A stretch of 64,000 nucleotides of DNA, from NCBI RefSeq assembly GCF_001418335.1, contig NZ_LIPP01000099.1, positions 1 through 64,000 on the forward strand. The letters run 5' to 3'. Source of the stretch: Streptomyces aurantiacus (lineage in GTDB: Bacteria; Actinomycetota; Actinomycetes; Streptomycetales; Streptomycetaceae). The notes beneath the pieces were generated by a model. The model made no database searches. It was not told where the DNA came from and was given only the letters and a program-made list of their open reading frames with translations. Below, piece by piece: positions 62,978 to 64,000 of this stretch (the first letter of the stretch is position 1; each line of letters opens with the position of its first letter). Both the position numbers and the translations under genes were made by a program.

Positions 62978-64000
62978 CTACGGGAGGGTGACGACGACTT
63001 TCGCGGCCGAGACGCCCTTGCGCTGGATGTCCAGGGCGTGCTGGATGTCGTGGAGGCCGTGCCCGACGACGGTGGGCTTCGGCAGCGCGAGGTAGCGGCC
63101 CTCGGCCAGGGCATCGGGCAGGAAGTCGCGGTAGATCAGCGTGCTGACCTCGTTCGCCTTCAACGTCGTGCCGAAGATGTACTTGGTGCGCACACCGCGC
63201 CGCCGCGCGGCGACCTGCAGCGCGATGTTGGAGGAGATCAGCCGCGCGATCAGCCTCGGCGTGGCGAACCGGCCGCGGTCGGGCTCGCCGAGGTGGGCGA
63301 AGGAGACCGGCGGAGTGGCGAGCGACACGAACCGGGTGCCCTGGCACGCGCCCGCGATCCGGATGCAGGAGGCGGCGGAGGTGGTGCCGAAGGCGATCGC
63401 GCCGGCGAGCGTGCGGCCCTTGAGCGCCGCGACGATGTCGGTGACGGCATCGGGGCTGTTGTAGTCGAACACCTCCGTGGCGCCGAGTTCCTTGACGTAG
63501 TCGACGTTGCGCGGCGAGGCGGTGGTGATGACGTCGTAGCCGGCCGCCACCGCCAGCTGGATCGCGTTGCCGCCCACGCTCGTCGAACCGCCCCACACCA
63601 GCAGGGTCTGCCCGGTCGGCTCGGCCCTCGCCGACGGGTGCGCCAGCCCCAGCTGGTCGGTCTGGAACAGGCCGCAGGCCGCGGTCGAGACGGCGAGCGG
63701 GAGCACGGCGGCGTCCTCGAACGCCAGGGCGTCCGGGACCGGGGCGGCCATATGCTCAAGGACGAGCGTGTAGAGCTGGAACCCGCCCTCTGCCGCGGTG
63801 TTGGAGTCCTTGTCGGTACCGACCGCGTGGCCGAGCACCCGGTCGCCGACCCGGAACCGGGTGACCGCCGAGCCGACCTCCACCACCTCGCCCGCGACGT
63901 CGGAGCCGAGCACTGTCGGGTACTTCAGCCAGCGATAGGCGAGCCGGCCGGCGACCTGGATGATCCACTCCAGCGGATTGATCGCCACGGCGTGGTTGCG
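62978..64000 (-). CDS. Zinc-free MDR oxidoreductase (quinone oxidoreductase-like), 5'-truncated
   Basis: At least 341 residues of a medium-chain dehydrogenase/reductase; the frame is open to the window end, so the N-terminus lies outside. It has the GroES-like domain (VLGSDVAGEVVEVGSAVTRFRVGDRVLG) and the NAD(P) motif WGGSTSVGGNAIQLA. Zinc-binding Cys/His of alcohol dehydrogenases are absent, as in quinone oxidoreductases and trans-enoyl reductases. The C-terminus (GVSAAKVVVTLP) is typical. Probable NADPH-dependent reduction of quinones or enals. Confidence 0.92.
   Translation of the reverse strand, partial: RNHAVAINPLEWIIQVAGRLAYRWLKYPTVLGSDVAGEVVEVGSAVTRFRVGDRVLGHAVGTDKDSNTAAEGGFQLYTLVLEHMAAPVPDALAFEDAAVLPLAVSTAACGLFQTDQLGLAHPSARAEPTGQTLLVWGGSTSVGGNAIQLAVAAGYDVITTASPRNVDYVKELGATEVFDYNSPDAVTDIVAALKGRTLAGAIAFGTTSAASCIRIAGACQGTRFVSLATPPVSFAHLGEPDRGRFATPRLIARLISSNIALQVAARRRGVRTKYIFGTTLKANEVSTLIYRDFLPDALAEGRYLALPKPTVVGHGLHDIQHALDIQRKGVSAAKVVVTLP

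Overview
The window is high-GC actinobacterial DNA, almost certainly Streptomyces. The signs are strong G/C third-position bias, many GTG starts, long operons joined by ATGA/GTGA stop-start overlaps, Tat-type lipoprotein signals, and paired regulator/ABC/glycosidase loci. I saw no rRNA, tRNA, CRISPR array or intact insertion sequence.

1-14280: the 3' part of a modular biosynthetic cluster. It holds a truncated NRPS (C-A-T-TE), a hybrid NRPS-PKS (A-T-C-A-T-KS-KR-ACP-TE with no acyltransferase), and a TauD-like Fe(II)/2-oxoglutarate dioxygenase. The adenylation pocket residues, read by eye, are Val/Ile-like then Pro-like, followed by one ketide extension with ketoreduction. That order and the partner genes match the rimosamide/detoxin family (valyl-detoxinine core). 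14325-18060: a convergent hairpin, an orphan discoidin-like protein, and a response regulator/histidine kinase pair.

18084-39037: a large catabolic region that looks like one regulon. An 11-gene operon reads leftward from 29005: peptide-type ABC transporter, alpha/beta hydrolase, amidohydrolase, cytidine-deaminase-like protein, creatininase-like protein, cyclase-like hydrolase and gamma-glutamyltransferase. Next to it are a copper amine oxidase, a GntR/FCD regulator, and a second operon (Rieske oxygenase, glutamine-synthetase-like ligase, aldehyde dehydrogenase, and one protein fusing a PLP class-V aminotransferase/desulfurase to a sarcosine-oxidase-like flavoenzyme). GGATCC-type dyads in pairs with centres 21 bp apart lie upstream of all three leftward transcription units and of the GntR gene. 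The enzymes fit uptake and breakdown of an unidentified amine or peptide-like compound, in part through gamma-glutamylated intermediates. I consider this the most likely undescribed system in the window.

39223-43302: a membrane protein, an SDR with an AraC regulator, a small ABM-fold monooxygenase and an HSL-type esterase.

43316-60209: two carbohydrate-uptake loci. The first has a GH31 enzyme, two permeases and a solute-binding lipoprotein facing a LacI regulator and a GH2 enzyme, with a TTACAGCGCTGTAA palindrome at both promoters. The second has a DeoR/LacI-hybrid regulator, a lipoprotein, two permeases, a D-2-hydroxyacid-dehydrogenase-like protein and a DUF2264 protein, with a shared CGTTTGA-type site.

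60251-64000: small stress/redox modules. These are a TetR gene with an SDR, an ArsR gene facing a DUF1330 gene across a perfect 12-bp hairpin, and a quinone-oxidoreductase-like MDR gene cut by the window end.
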